A stretch of 58,512 nt of DNA, taken from contig NZ_JANZYP010000066.1 of NCBI RefSeq assembly GCF_025506355.1, forward strand, positions 1 to 58,512, given 5' to 3'. A model generated the notes under the pieces. The model did no database searches. It worked only from the letters and a program-made list of their open reading frames with translations, and had not been told where the DNA came from. Positions 55,659 to 58,512 of the stretch are shown in pieces (position 1 is the first letter of the stretch; every line of letters begins with the position of its first letter). The translations under genes and the position numbers were made by a program. Source of the DNA: Sphaerisporangium corydalis. GTDB taxonomy: Bacteria > Actinomycetota > Actinomycetes > Streptosporangiales > Streptosporangiaceae.

Positions 55659-57043
55659 ACGCTTTCGGTTTCGAGGTGGCGGCCCGGCTCGACCTGGTCG
55701 CCGAGGAGTCCCTCCAGGGTGCCGGCACGCGGCTCACCCGCGAGGCCGGGGTCCTGCTCGGCCGGCCCCTGGTCGTCCCGGTGCGGCCCGAGGACCTGCC
55801 GCCCGAGGTGTCGGCCGCGCGGGGCGCCGGCCGGTGGACCTACACGCAGCTTCGGTTCCCGTTCGACCTGGAAGAGGCCGAACCCGGCCTGAGCTACGTG
55901 GAGGCCGTGTTCCAGGTCGCACTGGACGACAGCGACGTGGTGGCGCGGCGGCTCTCCCTCGTCCACAACGACGACCCTGCCCCGGTGGAGGCGGACACCG
56001 TCACGACGTTCGGGGACGGCCGTGACGACTTCCGCTGGCGGATGCGGCCGGAGCCCGGGGGCGCGCTCGCGGAGGGCGGCCGCGCGGCGCGGGTCCTGCT
56101 GGAGGTGCCCCAGCGGGCCACCTCCCTGACCGGGACGATCGGGGTGTCGGCCCGGCTGCGGGACACCGAACTGGGCATCGAGGTCCCGGTGCGGGTCAGG
56201 GAACCGCGCCGCTTCACCCTCGACCTCACCGACGGCACCTTCACCTCCGTCCCGGTGGCCCACCGGCGGTCCCCGGAGTCCTCTCCGGCGATCGCGGGGC
56301 CGCACTTCGACGACTTCCCGGCGGGCCTGGAGGCGGCACCGGGCACCCTGCCGCCGCACCTGGCCGCCTCCCCACCGGCCCTGGTCCGTGCGGAACGTGT
56401 GAACGAGGACGTGCGGCGGATGTTCGTCACCGCCGACGTCGAGGGGTACGGCAAGCGGGACCCCGCCGAGCAGAAACGGGCGCAGAGCGTGCTGGTGCGC
56501 GTGATGGACGGGGCGTTGAACGCCGCCCACGTCTACCCGCGCGAGGAGGACCACCAGCAGCAGGGCGACGGTCACCTGATCGTCATGCCCCCCGCGATCG
56601 ACGAGCCGAGGGTGATCCGCTGGTTCCTGCGTGAGCTGGCCAGCGAGCTGGCCGTGGCCAACCAGCACGTCCGGCCGGAGTACGAGGTGCGGCTGCGGGT
56701 CGCGCTGGACGAGGACATGGTCTTTCCGGCGGTCAACGGCTTCGGCGGGGAAGGGGTCGTGCGGGCCCACCGGCTGCGGGGGGGGGGCCGGGCCCCCGCC
56801 GGCCGCGGCCCGGGGGGGGGGCCCCGCCACGGGGCCCCCGGGCCGCCCGCCGGGGCCGCGCCGCCGGCGGCCCGGGCCGCGCCCCGCGGCCACTTCATCG
56901 TGATCGTCTCGGAGCGGTTCTACCTGAGTTCGGTGCGTCCCGCCTTCGCCGGGGAGCCGGAGTGGCGGTTCACCGAGGCCACGGCCACCGTCGCCGACAA
57001 GGGGTTCTCCGAGCCCTGCCGCCTGCACATCCCGGACAGGTAG
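55655..57043 (+). CDS. protein with class III nucleotide-cyclase-like C-terminal domain
   Basis: A 462-aa protein, GTG 55655 overlapping the previous stop. Residues 1-~215 form an unrecognised beta-sandwich-like domain (FDLEEAEPGLSYVEAVFQVAL...GTIGVSARL). From ~250, VRRMFVTADVEGYGKRD (Asp261), QQQGDGHLIVM (Asp305), VRLRVALDEDMV, GFGGEGVVRAHRL and HFIVIVSERFY match the strand order of the class III adenylate/guanylate cyclase fold seen in many actinobacterial proteins; catalytic competence is not assured. Residues ~375-412 come from a near-pure G/C stretch and look unnatural. No membrane helix. Pairing with a CHAT protein suggests a sensor-effector or regulator role. Confidence 0.75.
   Translation: MNAFGFEVAARLDLVAEESLQGAGTRLTREAGVLLGRPLVVPVRPEDLPPEVSAARGAGRWTYTQLRFPFDLEEAEPGLSYVEAVFQVALDDSDVVARRLSLVHNDDPAPVEADTVTTFGDGRDDFRWRMRPEPGGALAEGGRAARVLLEVPQRATSLTGTIGVSARLRDTELGIEVPVRVREPRRFTLDLTDGTFTSVPVAHRRSPESSPAIAGPHFDDFPAGLEAAPGTLPPHLAASPPALVRAERVNEDVRRMFVTADVEGYGKRDPAEQKRAQSVLVRVMDGALNAAHVYPREEDHQQQGDGHLIVMPPAIDEPRVIRWFLRELASELAVANQHVRPEYEVRLRVALDEDMVFPAVNGFGGEGVVRAHRLRGGGRAPAGRGPGGGPRHGAPGPPAGAAPPAARAAPRGHFIVIVSERFYLSSVRPAFAGEPEWRFTEATATVADKGFSEPCRLHIPDR
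56777..56889. other. 113-nt almost pure G/C stretch
   Basis: Only one A/T base in 113 nt, with several runs of 8-10 G or C. It falls where cyclase-like relatives have a normal variable loop. The reading frame is the same before and after. Most likely an assembly or base-calling artefact. Confidence 0.6.
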
Positions 57044-57070
57044 CTCGGCGTCATCGGGAGGAGACGGGTG

Positions 57071-58491
57071 TCAGGGGGCGGGGTAGATGTCGAGGGGGGC
57101 GGTGAGGAGCAGGGCGGGCGCGGACAGCAGGTCGTCGAGGTTCGCGCCGGTCATCTTGGGCGTCCAGGACGCGTGCATGACGGCCGGGCCGCCGGCCAGG
57201 TCGATGTCACCGCTGATCTCGGTGTCCACGGGCTTCCCCGCCAGGTCCAGCCCGACGTCGAGCCAGAACGTGACCGTGTCGCCGTTCCGCAGCCAGGAGC
57301 CGGTGCCCGCCCGCAGGTCCGTGCGGCTCGCCATGGTGGAGAACGAGAGCCGCCCGTCCTTCTCGGCCCGCCAGACGCCGCCGGCGAGCCAGCCGGCCAT
57401 GACGCCCTTCCACTCGGCCGGCCCCGACCGCTGGGTGATCGAGGTCAGGGCGGTGATCCGCATTTCGGCGGGCAGCGCCTGGCCGGTCCACGGACGGTCG
57501 TCGGCCAGGCCGGTCCGCTCGGGAGCCCGCGCCGACGCGGATGGTGGCGGTGGCGTCGTGGGGGCGGGGGAGGAGGTGGGGAGGGCCGGCGGTGGTGTGT
57601 CCTGCTCGACGGCCGTCAGTCCGCCGGTGATGAGCAGGCCCGGGATGAGCGCCGTCACCAGGTACGGCGCGAACCGCTGGCGTGCGGCGCGCGCCGGTGT
57701 CCAGATCCGCGCCCACAGCGGCGCGAGGAGCGGCCAGTTGACCAGCAGGACGATCATCTCGACCAGGGTCGCCTGCGCGGACACGAGGTCGGCCCGCAGG
57801 CCGCCGCCCACCAAGCCGAGCGTCTCGGGGAACGAGGTCCCGTTCAGCAGGTGCGCGAGCACCTGGAAGATCGCGATGGCGCCGATCCTGCCACGGCGAG
57901 GGCGAGCAGGATCACACTCCATACCCGGACGAACCACCCGAACGGGCTGGCCAGGCCGACGATCAGGTGGTCACCCTGCCTCAGGTGGGCGACCTCGTGC
58001 AGCAGGACGGCCTGGGCGGCCTCCCGGTCGTCGTGCCACAGGCGCAGCAACGGGGGGTGGACGGCGATGCGGGCCCGCCGCGGGCCGGCCGGGTATACGC
58101 GCGCCATCCGGTCGCTCCGCTCGCCCAGCCGCAGCTCGACGGCGGAGGCGTACCGCCGCGCGTACGCCGACATCTCCTCGACCACCGGGTCCTGGCTCGG
58201 CTCCAGGTGGTGCCGCCGCTCGGCCCAGCGCCCGCGCGCGCCCGGGAACAGGACGCCGGCGATGCCGGCGAGGAGCAGGGCGGCGGGGAAGAGTTCGAGC
58301 AGGCCCGCTCCGGTGAGGATGGTCATGGCCGCGCGCCGCGCGCCGCCCGCCAGGTACGTGACCAGGACGGCCAGGCCGTCGGCGTCGGCCTGGACGTCCG
58401 CCAGCAGGCCGGGCACCGAGGGAGCGGCGACGCCGAGGAAGTAGAACCAGAGCCAGGGCGGAAGCATCCACCCGGCGGAGTCACCCCCCAC
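57071..58491 (-). pseudogene. M48-type membrane metallopeptidase, frameshifted
   Basis: Two overlapping minus-strand frames make one protein. The 5' part (58491 to ~57892) has several helices and the zinc motif in LLHEVAHLRQGDH (HExxH) typical of M48/BlaR-type peptidases, ending VRVWSVILLALAV. The 3' part (from ~57890 to stop 57071) resumes RIGAIAIFQVLAHLLNG in another frame, then helices, a Pro/Ser-rich linker and a ~130-aa soluble domain. A single missing base near 57888-57893 explains the break. It could be a sequencing error rather than a true pseudogene. The start is unsure: the frame is open to the window edge, and ATG 58467 is an option. Its 3' end lies 27 bp from the cyclase-like gene. 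Confidence 0.75.
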
Positions 58492-58512
58492 CGCGACCCC
58501 GCCCCCGCCCCC

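Overview
The window is very GC-rich actinobacterial chromosome. The linked order nrtL-lysA-hom ... thrC-thrB-rho-rpmE-prfA-prmC-sua5-glyA-wecA-atp, and a Scy/FilP-type coiled-coil gene beside a methylmalonyl-CoA epimerase gene and a thiolase gene, point to a filamentous actinomycete. Streptosporangiaceae-like (Nonomuraea/Streptosporangium/Microbispora type) is my best guess. It is an inference from gene order and protein style, not a search result.

Layout. 98-2321: a secreted trypsin-like protease, divergent from the ArgS-related orphan nrtL. 2448-13765: the lysine/threonine branch of the aspartate pathway (lysA, hom, thrC, thrB), interrupted between hom and thrC by three family-2 glycosyltransferases and a methyltransferase with a coiled-coil tail. 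14217-20092: termination and translation genes (rho, rpmE, prfA, prmC, sua5). 20272-22654: two unrecognised genes, a very repetitive Lys/Asp-rich protein and a small helical WXG100-like protein. 22886-33780: glyA, a WecA-type lipid-linked sugar transferase, and the complete ATP synthase operon (atpI, atpZ, atpBEFHAGDC) followed by a DUF2550 gene.

33799-42098 is more accessory: cobalamin adenosyltransferase, a STAS protein, a TetR regulator, an aldehyde dehydrogenase, a four-gene ABC exporter/two-component operon with 4-nt overlaps throughout, and a GT4 glycosyltransferase. 42385-48032 carries a TetR/DUF4865 pair, the mismatch endonuclease NucS, a fused 3-hydroxyacyl-CoA dehydrogenase, a small zinc-knuckle protein, an alpha/beta hydrolase and an SDR. 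48049-52751 holds an AI-2E-type permease, the Scy/FilP-like hendecad coiled-coil protein, methylmalonyl-CoA epimerase and acetyl-CoA acetyltransferase.

The right end (52850-58512) is the most unusual part. A CHAT-domain protease-like protein, a 58-codon ORF with a strong ribosome binding site, and a protein with a class III nucleotide-cyclase-like C-terminal domain form a tight three-gene operon. It converges on an M48 metallopeptidase gene that is frameshifted in this sequence. This is my main candidate for an undescribed (possibly defence or conflict) system. One 113-nt stretch of almost pure G/C inside the cyclase-like gene and the single frameshift in the peptidase suggest local sequence errors, so both should be checked before biology is built on them. 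I saw no tRNA, rRNA, CRISPR array, insertion sequence or prophage.
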